From assembly GCA_963768585.1 (NCBI GenBank), contig CAVYIF010000004.1:1-64000 (forward strand): DNA of 64,000 nt. The letters run 5' to 3'. The notes beneath the pieces are model-generated. The model searched no databases. It was not told where the DNA came from and worked only from the letters and a program-made list of their open reading frames with translations. Source of the stretch: CAVUNY01 sp963768585 (GTDB lineage Bacteria > Chloroflexota > Anaerolineae > Anaerolineales > Anaerolineaceae). The stretch's first letter is position 1, and every line of letters begins with the position of its first letter. Shown here piece by piece: positions 34,952 to 43,359 of the stretch. The translations under genes and the position numbers were made by a program.

Positions 34952-36426
34952 CCTTGAAAGCACGATGGGGATTGGTCGTTATTCTGGCAATTGGCCTCGC
35001 ACTGCGCTGTATTGAACTTCAGACACGCAGTATTGCCTATGACGATGCTTTCAGCTATTTTCTAGCCCAACAAAATTTTTCAAAAATCGTGCATGGAACC
35101 GCGGCCGATACCATGCCGCCTTTATATTATTTTCTGCTGCATGCATGGATTGAAATTGGTGGAAGTCAATTATGGTGGCTGCGCCTGCTGAGTGTGGGAT
35201 TGAACCTGGGAGCTGTGGGTATCCTATTCCTGCTGGTCAGGCATCTTGCAGGAGAGACAGCCGGGTTGTGGGCCGCCTTCCTGGGTGCGATTTCGCCTTT
35301 ACAGATTTACCATGCTCAAGATTTGCGGATGTATGCTTTGCTGGCGTTTTGCCAGCTGCTCTATTGCCTATTTTTTGTGCGCATTTATTTGGCGAAACGA
35401 TCTAAATTCCCCTGGCTGGATTGGATCGGGTTGGTCCTGGCGGGTGCCGGGGCCATGTACTCGCACAACCTGGCAATTTTTGTTCTGGTTGTTCCAAACG
35501 TATATTTGCTGATCAAACGTGAATGGCACACACTTTACCGCCTCATAGTCGCACAGATAACAATCGGTTTGCTGGCTTTACCCTGGCTGGCGATGGTTCC
35601 AGGACAGATTGAAAAGATTCAACGTGCTTTCTGGACACCTCGTCCTGGTTTTGTTGAAATCATCCAATCCATCATTTTGACCACAACCCAACTGCCTCTT
35701 CCCGGTATATGGTTGTCGGTCGGTCTTACCGCCAGCCTGATCGTGCTGATTGTCATCGCCTGGGAGACGATCCGTTTGTGGCGAAAAGGCAATCTGCCTG
35801 GATTTTTGGTTTCATTGGCGTTTGTCCCACCGTTTTTTTTATTTGTTGTTTCCTACGTCATGCGACCAGTTTTTGTGACTCGCGGTTTTCTCGCTGCCGT
35901 TACGGGGTTTCTTGGGCTGGCGGGAGTGGTCATCGCCCGCAGATGGCCGCGGGTGCCGGCATGGTTGGTGTTGGCAGGGTTCATCTCAGGCGCCGCGATC
36001 GGCCTGCCGTTTCATTATTCGTTTGAAGAATTTCCTCGTTCACCTTACCAGGCAGCGATGGCTGATTTAAGTGCTAAAGTGAAGACAGGCGACCGGATTA
36101 TCCACGACAATAAACTGAGTTATTTCCCCAGCCATTATTATGCGCCGGATCTGCCGCAAAGTTTTTTGATGGACGAACCGGAGAGTCCCAATGATACCCT
36201 GGCGCTGGCTTCACAACAAGCGATGGGACTGTTTCCACAAAAAAATCTGGAAGTGGCCGTCAGCGGATCGAATCACATTTTTTTTATTGTCTTTGATATT
36301 ACCCTGCAAGAATATTTACAAAGCGGTAGTTCCGATCATCCCCAGCTTGCCTGGCTAAAAACGCATTTCCATTTGATTGGAAATACCCATTTTAACGACT
36401 TGCTTGTCTACGAATTTTCTCGTTAG
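34948..36426 (+). CDS. GT39-family membrane glycosyltransferase (gene 5 of 7)
   Basis: The 492-residue protein is the clearest GT39 member of the group. First-loop 'IAYDDAFSYFLAQ' supplies the Asp-Asp motif, followed by 'TMPPLYYFLLHAWIEIGG' and the hallmark 'HAQDLRMYALL'. Such enzymes transfer a hexose from polyprenyl phosphate to protein or glycan acceptors on the outer face of the membrane. Acceptor unknown. Confidence 0.82.
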   Translation: MTLKARWGLVVILAIGLALRCIELQTRSIAYDDAFSYFLAQQNFSKIVHGTAADTMPPLYYFLLHAWIEIGGSQLWWLRLLSVGLNLGAVGILFLLVRHLAGETAGLWAAFLGAISPLQIYHAQDLRMYALLAFCQLLYCLFFVRIYLAKRSKFPWLDWIGLVLAGAGAMYSHNLAIFVLVVPNVYLLIKREWHTLYRLIVAQITIGLLALPWLAMVPGQIEKIQRAFWTPRPGFVEIIQSIILTTTQLPLPGIWLSVGLTASLIVLIVIAWETIRLWRKGNLPGFLVSLAFVPPFFLFVVSYVMRPVFVTRGFLAAVTGFLGLAGVVIARRWPRVPAWLVLAGFISGAAIGLPFHYSFEEFPRSPYQAAMADLSAKVKTGDRIIHDNKLSYFPSHYYAPDLPQSFLMDEPESPNDTLALASQQAMGLFPQKNLEVAVSGSNHIFFIVFDITLQEYLQSGSSDHPQLAWLKTHFHLIGNTHFNDLLVYEFSR

Positions 36427-38007
36427 GTGCAAATGAAGATCTGGGAATACATTGTTCTGTTTGGGCTTGGACTGGGGTTGACGCTGGCGATTGCCAGTGT
36501 CATTCGAGTTCCTGGCTATATGGATGCAGAATATTATTATGCCGGAGGGATCGAATTAGCTTCAGGAAAAGGTTTTTATGAACCTTTCCTGTGGAACTAT
36601 CTCGATGACCCAACCGGCTTACCCCATCCGGCGGCAACGTATTGGATGCCGCTGGCTTCTCTGGTTTCCGCATTGGGGATCATGTTATCCGGAAAGATCG
36701 ATTATTTTTCTGCCAGGATATTCTATTTCTTGTTGGCCGGCCTGGTGCCGCCATTTACGGCCTGGATGGCATTTAAAATTACCAGAAGGAAAGTGACGGC
36801 CTGGTCAGCAGGTGGCCTGGCGTTGTTCTCGGGCTTTTACGCGGTATATCTTGGACTTACAGAAACCTTCGCGATCTATATGCTTCTGGGAAGTGCCTTT
36901 ATGGTCATTTTGGTCAGCGGCCAAAAATACCTGCCGAAGGCGCTGCTTTTAGGACTACTGGCAGGTTTTCTGCATCTGGCACGTGCAGACGGTCTGCTGT
37001 GGTTGGCGGTAGGTGGGTTTTACCTGCTTTTTGAAAGCCGCTTTCAGCACTTGCCGATCAATTTCAAAGGCGTGGCCGCCAGCCTGGGTGTATTCGCGGC
37101 GGCGTACCTGGGTGTAATGGGCTTCTGGTATATTCGCAACTATCAATTGTTTGGCGGGCCTTTTCCGCCGGGCACGAACCGCGCAATGTGGTTGGTAAAT
37201 TATGACCAATTATATAATTTTCCAGCTTCGACTTTAACGTTTCAGAACTGGCTGGCTGCGGGGATTCCAACATTATTAAAAATTCGCTGGGATGCTTTGC
37301 TTGAAAACTTACAAACTTTGCTCGCAGTACAGGGAAGCGTGTTTTTACTGCCCTTGATCCTGGTCGGAGGGTGGCGTTTGAAACACAATCCTTTGATTAG
37401 GGTTGGCTTGTTTGCCTGGATAATTACCTTCCTGGCGATGACCCTCATTTTCCCGCTCGCTGGATCGCGGGGCGGTTTCTTGCATTCGGGCGCGGCTTTT
37501 CAACCCTTGTTTTGGACGACTGCTGCGGAAGGATTGGCAGGTTTTGTCTCGCTTGGTGTGAAATGGCGACATTGGAAATTCCGGCGGGCTTTGATTGGAT
37601 TTGGCATCCTGTGTGTGTTTGCTGCGGGTATTGTAACAATGGGGTTGACGGTGGTGCGCATCGCTCCAGGCGATAATGCGGGTGATGGCTGGACCTCTGG
37701 CACAGATGCATACGCGGCAATAGACACTGCTTTTAACCGTCAAACCGTAGCTCAAGAGGATGTTGTGATGGTTAATAATCCGCCGGGATTTTTCGTAACG
37801 ACCGGTCGCCCGGCGATTGTCATACCCAATGGCGATGTTGATACGGTTCTGGCAGCCGCGAAAAAATATCATGCCCGATATCTGGTTCTGGAAAATAATA
37901 CGGTTAAAGGTCTGCTTTCTTTGTATCAATCACCGATTGATCTGCCTGGGTTAAAGTACGTGGAGACCGTGGGCCAGGCGCGTATTTTCGAGATTAAAAA
38001 CCCATGA
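36427..38007 (+). CDS. GT-C type membrane protein (gene 6 of 7)
   Basis: The 526-residue polytopic protein has first-loop 'VPGYMDAEYYYAGGIELASGKG', with Asp-Ala-Glu in the place of the GT-C acidic motif, and 'HPAATYWMPL' after it. A C-terminal soluble part ends the protein. The start may be the GTG at 36427 or the ATG at 36433; the GTG directly abuts the upstream stop. Its stop overlaps the next ATG by four bases. Confidence 0.68.
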   Translation: MQMKIWEYIVLFGLGLGLTLAIASVIRVPGYMDAEYYYAGGIELASGKGFYEPFLWNYLDDPTGLPHPAATYWMPLASLVSALGIMLSGKIDYFSARIFYFLLAGLVPPFTAWMAFKITRRKVTAWSAGGLALFSGFYAVYLGLTETFAIYMLLGSAFMVILVSGQKYLPKALLLGLLAGFLHLARADGLLWLAVGGFYLLFESRFQHLPINFKGVAASLGVFAAAYLGVMGFWYIRNYQLFGGPFPPGTNRAMWLVNYDQLYNFPASTLTFQNWLAAGIPTLLKIRWDALLENLQTLLAVQGSVFLLPLILVGGWRLKHNPLIRVGLFAWIITFLAMTLIFPLAGSRGGFLHSGAAFQPLFWTTAAEGLAGFVSLGVKWRHWKFRRALIGFGILCVFAAGIVTMGLTVVRIAPGDNAGDGWTSGTDAYAAIDTAFNRQTVAQEDVVMVNNPPGFFVTTGRPAIVIPNGDVDTVLAAAKKYHARYLVLENNTVKGLLSLYQSPIDLPGLKYVETVGQARIFEIKNP

Positions 38008-39494
38008 ACAGGATGCGCGTTTACCGGAGCTGGCTAATACTTGCGGGAGCGGCAGGATTTTCCATGGCGATTTATTTGTTGGTCAGCCAGGCAACGTATA
38101 AATTGGGTTTTCCATTGGATGATGCCTGGATCCACCAAACTTACGCCCGAAATTTGGCTAACCTGGGAGAATGGGCATTTCTTCCAGGAAAAGTGTCTGC
38201 CGGCTCCACCTCGCCTTTATGGTCGCTGATCGTTTCAATTGGGTATTTCTTGCACTTGAATCCACTGTTGTGGACATACTTTGCGGGTTGGGCTGCTCTG
38301 GTGGGGGTGGCCTATAGCGGAGATCGTTTAGGTCGGTCTTTGCTGCGCAATCATGCTTATCGTTTTCCCTGGATTGGATTGTTCCTCGCAATAGAATGGC
38401 ATTTGGTGTGGGCTGCTGGCTCGGGCATGGAAACTGGTTTGCACGCATTATTAATTCTGATAGTTCTTTGGATGCTGGCTGAGAAAAGAATACGGCCTCT
38501 GGCGATTGGTCTGGTCTGCGGACTCACAGTTTGGGTGAGACCGGATGGATTAACGTTGATCGGACCGGCATTGATGGTCCTGGTTTTATCGGAACAGACC
38601 TGGCAGCAGATTATCCGTAAGGTGGCATGGCTCGTTATCGGCGTTCTTATCTGCCTGATACCCTATCTGGTCTTTAACTTCGCGACAGGGGGCAATTGGT
38701 GGCCGAATACTTTCTTCGCCAAACAGGCTGAATACGCGATCTTGCTCCAGGAACCTTTCTTGACGAGAATGGGGCAGTTGTTGAGCCAGCCGATGATTGG
38801 GGCGGGATTCCTAATTGCACCAGGTTTCGTATACCTGGTGTGGGATAGCTGGCAAATGCGCCGGTGGGTGGCTATCGCCGCGGCTATTTGGTGGTTAGGT
38901 TTTACGTTTATTTATGCAGTTTCGCTACCGGTAACCTATCAGCATGCCAGATACTTGATCCCTGCCATGCCGGTGTTTTATGTCCTGGGCGGGGCCGGAT
39001 CCTATAAGCTGGTCAATAAAATGTCTTCAAGTGTGCGATCCCGGCTGCTTCGTTTTGCATGGATAAGCACAATCATCCTGGTACTGGTGGCATTTTGGGT
39101 GCAGGGGGCGCTGGCGTATGGTGAGGATGTAGCGATCATAGAAAGCGAAATGGTGACAGTAGGGCATTGGATCGCTGATCATACACCACCCGATTCTTTA
39201 ATTGCTGCTCACGATATCGGAGCGATCGGTTATTATGGAAATCGATCAATGCTGGATTTGGCTGGCCTGATCTCGCCGGAAGTAATCCCATTTATCCGCA
39301 ACGAAAGTCATCTGGCGACGTATCTTGACCGGCAAGGAGCAGATTATCTGGTTACTTTTCCTGAATGGTATCCGCAATTATCAAGCCTGGCCCAACCTGT
39401 ATTCCAAACTCAGGCGAAATTTTCAATTAATGCCGGGGGTGAAAATATGGTTGTTTATAAGTGGCGTGATTTCCCATTATTAAAAGAAAGGTAA
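38004..39494 (+). CDS. GT-C type membrane protein (gene 7 of 7)
   Basis: The 496-residue polytopic protein has first-loop 'FPLDDAWIHQTYARNLA' and 'AGSTSPLWSL', a pattern common in large Anaerolineae membrane proteins related to ArnT/GT39. A C-terminal soluble part has 'AHDIGAIGYYGNRSMLDLAGLI'. It probably transfers or modifies lipid-linked sugars, but no substrate is known. It is the last gene of the plus-strand glycosyltransferase run. Confidence 0.68.
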   Translation: MNRMRVYRSWLILAGAAGFSMAIYLLVSQATYKLGFPLDDAWIHQTYARNLANLGEWAFLPGKVSAGSTSPLWSLIVSIGYFLHLNPLLWTYFAGWAALVGVAYSGDRLGRSLLRNHAYRFPWIGLFLAIEWHLVWAAGSGMETGLHALLILIVLWMLAEKRIRPLAIGLVCGLTVWVRPDGLTLIGPALMVLVLSEQTWQQIIRKVAWLVIGVLICLIPYLVFNFATGGNWWPNTFFAKQAEYAILLQEPFLTRMGQLLSQPMIGAGFLIAPGFVYLVWDSWQMRRWVAIAAAIWWLGFTFIYAVSLPVTYQHARYLIPAMPVFYVLGGAGSYKLVNKMSSSVRSRLLRFAWISTIILVLVAFWVQGALAYGEDVAIIESEMVTVGHWIADHTPPDSLIAAHDIGAIGYYGNRSMLDLAGLISPEVIPFIRNESHLATYLDRQGADYLVTFPEWYPQLSSLAQPVFQTQAKFSINAGGENMVVYKWRDFPLLKER

Positions 39495-39520
39495 TTTTTT
39501 AATACCGATGATAATCAGTC

Positions 39521-39531
39521 TATGCTATACT
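39521..39531 (+). promoter_or_regulatory. Extended -10 promoter of the histidine kinase gene
   Basis: TATGCTATACT contains a TGn extension before TATACT, about 60 bases upstream of the kinase ATG. No good -35 is seen, as is normal for extended -10 promoters. Confidence 0.45.
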
Positions 39532-39590
39532 TGACGATTGATAGCTAAACTGGCTGCCATTTTTATTTTGATAGGAGCCTAAACAAACCC

Positions 39591-40655
39591 ATGTTAAATC
39601 CTGCATCGAGTGAGACCACAGAAGATTATCCGGTCCAAATTCAATCTGAATTAGATCAATCGCGAAAAGCGCTTAAAGAAGTCAGCATGATGCTGGAACA
39701 GAGTCAGACAGAAATGTCAAAATTGACCCAGCGCAGCAGTGCGATCAATGGACATTTGCAGCAAGTCCAGTCCCAATTTGATTCGATGCCACGGGCGGAT
39801 ATTCGCACCGCGTATAATGCTGCTTTGGATGCCCAACAACGCTTGTTGGTGATGCGTGGGCAGTTGGAAAAGCTGCAGAGCGATGAGTCCCATTTGAAGA
39901 AATATGTTCAAATTTTAGAAACGACTTACGAATCAATCAGCGATGGGAAACTGCTTCCTACCAACAAAGTGAAGAGTTCTGGGTCACATACCCTGGAAAT
40001 GGTGATCAAAGCCCAAGAAGCAGAACGCCAACGTCTATCTCGTTTAATGCACGATGGCCCCGCACAAGCCCTTTCAAATTTTATTGTGCAAACTGAGATT
40101 GCTACCCGCCTGTTTGAACTGGATCCCGTACGAGCCAAAGAAGAGTTAAACAACCTGAAAAGTTCGGCTATGACGACTTTCCAGAAAGTGCGCGGTTTTA
40201 TTTTCGAACTCAGACCGATGATGTTGGATGATCTGGGTCTTTACCCGACCATCCGGCGTTATGTGGATACTTACAAAGAACAGACTGGTCATGAGGTGAC
40301 CCTAAATTTAAAGGGTACAGAGCGGCGATTTGAGCCTTACCTGGAAGTGATGATTTTTAGGGCTCTTCAAGAATTATTGTCAAACGCATCTCGTCACAAT
40401 GAAGACTTTGTTGGAAAATTGCATATCACCGTCAACATTTCACCGGACGATGCAGTGGTGAAAGTTAGTGTAAGTGATAACGGCAAGGGTTTCGATCCTA
40501 CGACGATTGAAGATAATTCAGGGTTAGGGTTAAAAGTCATTCGGGAAAGGTCCGAGATTTTAGGTGGTTTCATGGAAATTGATTCCGCCGTGGGTCAGGG
40601 TTGTAAAGTGACCTTTCAGGTACCGAGTTTGGATATTGAGAAAGCGATTTATTAG
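39591..40655 (+). CDS. Soluble NarL/DegS-type sensor histidine kinase with N-terminal coiled coil
   Basis: The 354-residue protein has no membrane segment. Residues 15-115 are Gln/Glu/Ser-rich helix, probably coiled coil. The HisKA_3 dimerisation helix has phospho-acceptor His154 in 'SRLMHDGPAQAL', and the ATPase domain has 'ELLSNASRHN', 'DNGKGFDP' and 'GLGLKVIRERSEILGG'. It resembles cytosolic DegS. A NarL-type regulator partner is expected but none lies nearby. The gene is followed 36 bases later by the phosphofructokinase gene. Confidence 0.92.
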   Translation: MLNPASSETTEDYPVQIQSELDQSRKALKEVSMMLEQSQTEMSKLTQRSSAINGHLQQVQSQFDSMPRADIRTAYNAALDAQQRLLVMRGQLEKLQSDESHLKKYVQILETTYESISDGKLLPTNKVKSSGSHTLEMVIKAQEAERQRLSRLMHDGPAQALSNFIVQTEIATRLFELDPVRAKEELNNLKSSAMTTFQKVRGFIFELRPMMLDDLGLYPTIRRYVDTYKEQTGHEVTLNLKGTERRFEPYLEVMIFRALQELLSNASRHNEDFVGKLHITVNISPDDAVVKVSVSDNGKGFDPTTIEDNSGLGLKVIRERSEILGGFMEIDSAVGQGCKVTFQVPSLDIEKAIY

Positions 40656-40691
40656 CCTTTCTTGAAAAATTTATTTTTTTGAGGTGTTTAT

Positions 40692-41861
40692 ATGACGAAG
40701 ACAATTGGCATTTTGACCGGCGGGGGTGATGTTCCAGGTTTGAACCCATGCATGAAAGTAGTTGTGTTGAGTGCACTGGAACTTGGATATAAGGTCATCG
40801 GCATCCGTAAGGGTTGGGGCGGGCTCCTTAACTATAATTTGGATGAGCCGTCAACCTTTGATTATTATATTAAACCGCTGCAAGCCAATGATGTGCGCAC
40901 AATCGATCGCACGGGTGGTACTTTCCTGCATACTTCACGAACGAATCCTTCCAATGTCGCGCCAAATAAAATCCCAGATTTCTTAAAGAATTCCAAATTC
41001 GGTAAGAAAACGGATGACAATGGGACTATGGATTACACTGATTATGTCTTGAAGGTCCTGGATCACCTGGGTATTGATACCCTGGTGCCGATTGGCGGTG
41101 ACGATACGCTGAGCTATGGTGCGCGGCTGCATAAAGAAAACTTTCCAGTGGTCGCTGTGCCAAAAACCATGGACAATGACGTGTTTGGGACGGATTACTG
41201 CATCGGTTTCTCCACCGCAGTTACGCGCTCCGTCGATTTTATTACCAATATGCGTACTTCTGTGGGCTCGCACGAACGGATCGGGATCATCGAATTATTT
41301 GGTCGTAATTCAGGTGAAACCAGCCTGATCAGCGCTTACCTGGCTTATGTGGATCGCGCCATCATCACGGAAGTCCCCTTCGATATTGAAAAGTTATGCA
41401 ATTACCTGATGGAAGACAAGCGCAACAATCCATCAAACTATGCCATGATGACCATCTCAGAAGGAGCCATCATCGAGGGTATGGATGTGATCGAGACCGG
41501 CGAAGCAGATTCATATGGCCATCGCAAGTTGGGCGGTGTTGGCGAGATCGTAGCCTCTGAAGTGAAGCGGCGCACGAATCAAGATATCATGTACCAGCAA
41601 TTAGGTTACTTGATGCGGTCAGGCGCTCCCGATTCGTTAGACCGAATGGTCGCGATGTCATTTGGACACCTGGCAATTCAGTTGATTCGCCGCGGGGAAG
41701 TTGGAAAGATGGTCGCCCTACATGGTGGAAAATACGCAACTGTGCCCATTGACATGATCATGGCTGGGAAGAAGCGAGTCGATGTGCCGAGCTTCTATGA
41801 TGTTGTCCAATATAAACCAAGCATACGAGATTTCATGGGCGTTCCCATGTTCTTGAGCTGA
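40692..41861 (+). CDS. pfp: 6-phosphofructokinase with PPi-dependent signature
   Basis: The 389-residue protein phosphorylates fructose 6-phosphate at C1. The phosphate-donor motif reads 'IGGDDTLSYG' (Asp138, where ATP-dependent enzymes have Gly in GGDG), and the catalytic loop reads 'VPKTMDNDV' with Lys158 in place of the Gly of PGTIDND. These two residues together are the mark of pyrophosphate-dependent enzymes. 'NMRTSVGSHERIGI' and 'MTISEGA' fit the fold. An ATP-dependent group III enzyme is less likely because those keep Gly at the first position. A GAGGTG ribosome-binding site precedes the ATG, and a strong hairpin follows. Confidence 0.9.
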   Translation: MTKTIGILTGGGDVPGLNPCMKVVVLSALELGYKVIGIRKGWGGLLNYNLDEPSTFDYYIKPLQANDVRTIDRTGGTFLHTSRTNPSNVAPNKIPDFLKNSKFGKKTDDNGTMDYTDYVLKVLDHLGIDTLVPIGGDDTLSYGARLHKENFPVVAVPKTMDNDVFGTDYCIGFSTAVTRSVDFITNMRTSVGSHERIGIIELFGRNSGETSLISAYLAYVDRAIITEVPFDIEKLCNYLMEDKRNNPSNYAMMTISEGAIIEGMDVIETGEADSYGHRKLGGVGEIVASEVKRRTNQDIMYQQLGYLMRSGAPDSLDRMVAMSFGHLAIQLIRRGEVGKMVALHGGKYATVPIDMIMAGKKRVDVPSFYDVVQYKPSIRDFMGVPMFLS

Positions 41862-41875
41862 ATTCTTATCGACAA

Positions 41876-41909
41876 GCACAGTGCGGCGCCTGGCGCCGCA
41901 CTGTGCTTT
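41876..41909 (+). terminator. Perfect inverted repeat/terminator after the phosphofructokinase gene
   Basis: A 15-bp perfect inverted repeat (GCACAGTGCGGCGCC) with a single central base is followed by only TTT. It lies between the PFK stop and the NUDIX ribosome-binding site, so it may act as terminator or as an attenuator for the downstream gene. Confidence 0.6.
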
Positions 41910-41922
41910 AAGGAGACAGAAC

Positions 41923-42423
41923 ATGCCAAAAAGTGACCAGGGAGTTTTTACTGACCGCTACCGCGTGATTCCGCGCACATTGATCTTCATCACTCGCGCG
42001 GATGAAGTTCTCCTGATCGAGGGTTCGCCTCGGAAAAGATTATGGGCCAACCGGTTTAATGGGGTTGGGGGACATATCGAGCGCGGTGAGGATGTAATTT
42101 CTGCTGCTCGTCGAGAACTCGAGGAAGAGACGGGATTGAGTGTTTCCGATCTTTGGTTATGCGGTACAGTCCTTGTGGATGCAAGTGATGAAATTGGCGT
42201 TGCTATCTATATCCTGCGCGGTGAGTATGAAGATGGAAACTTGCAAGAATCAGCAGAAGGGCTTTTAAAATGGATTCAACGTGATCAAATTATTTCTCTT
42301 CCACTGGTCGAGGATCTCCCTATTTTATTACCGAAAATATTGGGAATGCGACGCGGTGAACCACCTTTTTCGGCGCGAACGGGTTATGACGAGCAGGATC
42401 GTTTATTCGTGCGTTTCGGTTGA
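41923..42423 (+). CDS. NUDIX hydrolase
   Basis: The protein has 166 residues from the ATG at 41923, which has AAGGAGA eight bases upstream; an upstream in-frame GTG lies inside the hairpin and is unlikely. The Nudix box is complete: 'GHIERGEDVISAARRELEEE' followed by TGL. The N-terminus 'YRVIPRTLIFI' and length are similar to MutT-like pyrophosphohydrolases of 8-oxo-dGTP type, but the substrate is undetermined. Its last 21 bases overlap the convergent rsmD gene. Confidence 0.92.
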   Translation: MPKSDQGVFTDRYRVIPRTLIFITRADEVLLIEGSPRKRLWANRFNGVGGHIERGEDVISAARRELEEETGLSVSDLWLCGTVLVDASDEIGVAIYILRGEYEDGNLQESAEGLLKWIQRDQIISLPLVEDLPILLPKILGMRRGEPPFSARTGYDEQDRLFVRFG

Positions 42424-42984
42424 AGTCTGGATGATCTCATAAAATATAAGCAAGGTGCTGCCGTAACGGCGTTGTTGGATTTCGACCAGGTGGGTTAAAT
42501 CTAAAGACTTAAATTCCACTGGATCAATTTGAACGATCACCCTGCCAGAAGGGTCGAGCCAATCCAGATGCTCATCGAGCGTTTTAAGAGCCTTCTCCCA
42601 CATGCCTTTATACTGTGGCGGGGCAATAAAAATGGTATCGAACTGACGATCGGGTTTCTGTCTTAAAAATTGAAAGGCATCGTTTTGGAATACCTGGGCA
42701 TTTTCTTCCAGATGGGTGTGGGCTAAATTGGCCCGGATGGCATTTACCGCAGGGCGATTGCGATCAATGAAACGTACAAAAACGGCACCTCGGCTGAGGG
42801 CTTCAATGCCCACGCTGCCCGTGCCGCCGAATAAATCGAGAAACGTGCTGCCGGGGATATCGTTTGCCAGGATATTAAAGAGTGCCTCTTTAACCCGGTC
42901 AGTGATTGGACGCGTAATATCGCCTGGAACATCTTGGAGGCGCATGCCGCGTGCTTTTCCGGCAATAATTCTGGGGCTACTCAC
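42403..42984 (-). CDS. rsmD: 16S rRNA (guanine-N2)-methyltransferase RsmD, variant motif IV
   Basis: The 193-residue protein has the RsmD N-terminus 'RIIAGKARGMRL', 'TRPITDRVKEALFNIL' and SAM motif I 'FLDLFGGTGSVGIEALSRGA'. RsmD methylates G966 of 16S rRNA. The catalytic motif IV, normally (D/N)PP(Y/F), reads APPQY at residues 121-125, so the acidic/amide residue is missing. Related Chloroflexota proteins may share this variant. Whether it is still active at the same base is uncertain. It is the last gene of a minus-strand run and starts directly after the TPR gene stop. Confidence 0.88.
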   Translation of the reverse strand: MSSPRIIAGKARGMRLQDVPGDITRPITDRVKEALFNILANDIPGSTFLDLFGGTGSVGIEALSRGAVFVRFIDRNRPAVNAIRANLAHTHLEENAQVFQNDAFQFLRQKPDRQFDTIFIAPPQYKGMWEKALKTLDEHLDWLDPSGRVIVQIDPVEFKSLDLTHLVEIQQRRYGSTLLIFYEIIQTSTETHE

Positions 42985-43359
42985 TCAAGACCTTTTCCAA
43001 ACCTCTTTTTCTAGATTCCAATCGCCGGTTTTTATTTGATTAATGTGTCCTTTTGCCAGCCGTCCCAGCACATTTGAACGCTGTTTATCATCCAACGAAC
43101 TGATTAATCCCAACACCTTGTCAAAAGCATCCACGGCTTCACCCCCAGATCCAGCCGCCTTCAATGATAATCCGAGACCATACCACGTATCAATTTCTTT
43201 ATTTTCATTTTCCAGTGCGTGTCGAAAATCATCTACAGCCTTTTCGAAATTTTTGTGAGAATAAAATAGCCAACCACGACTGGCATACTCCATGGCAGTC
43301 TTCGCACTCATGGTGGTTGGATCGGGTACACTTTTTTTAGCTGTTTTGGGATTGGCCAT
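42985..43359 (-). CDS. Small TPR-repeat protein
   Basis: The protein has 124 residues from the ATG at 43359, which has AAAGGA upstream; the region overlaps the end of the ATPase gene by 23 bases. After a basic N-terminus, 'AMEYASRGWLFYSHKNFEKAVDDFRHAL' (about residues 22-49) and 'DTWYGLGLSLKAAGSGGEAVDAFDKVL' form two TPR-type helical hairpins. It is likely a scaffold or partner of the upstream AAA+ ATPase. Exact role unknown. Confidence 0.78.
   Translation of the reverse strand: MANPKTAKKSVPDPTTMSAKTAMEYASRGWLFYSHKNFEKAVDDFRHALENENKEIDTWYGLGLSLKAAGSGGEAVDAFDKVLGLISSLDDKQRSNVLGRLAKGHINQIKTGDWNLEKEVWKRS

Noticed and set aside
37345..37929. 194-codon antisense frame in a glycosyltransferase gene
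   Set aside because: Its product is Arg/Gln/Ser-rich without domain features and lies fully inside a coupled operon gene.
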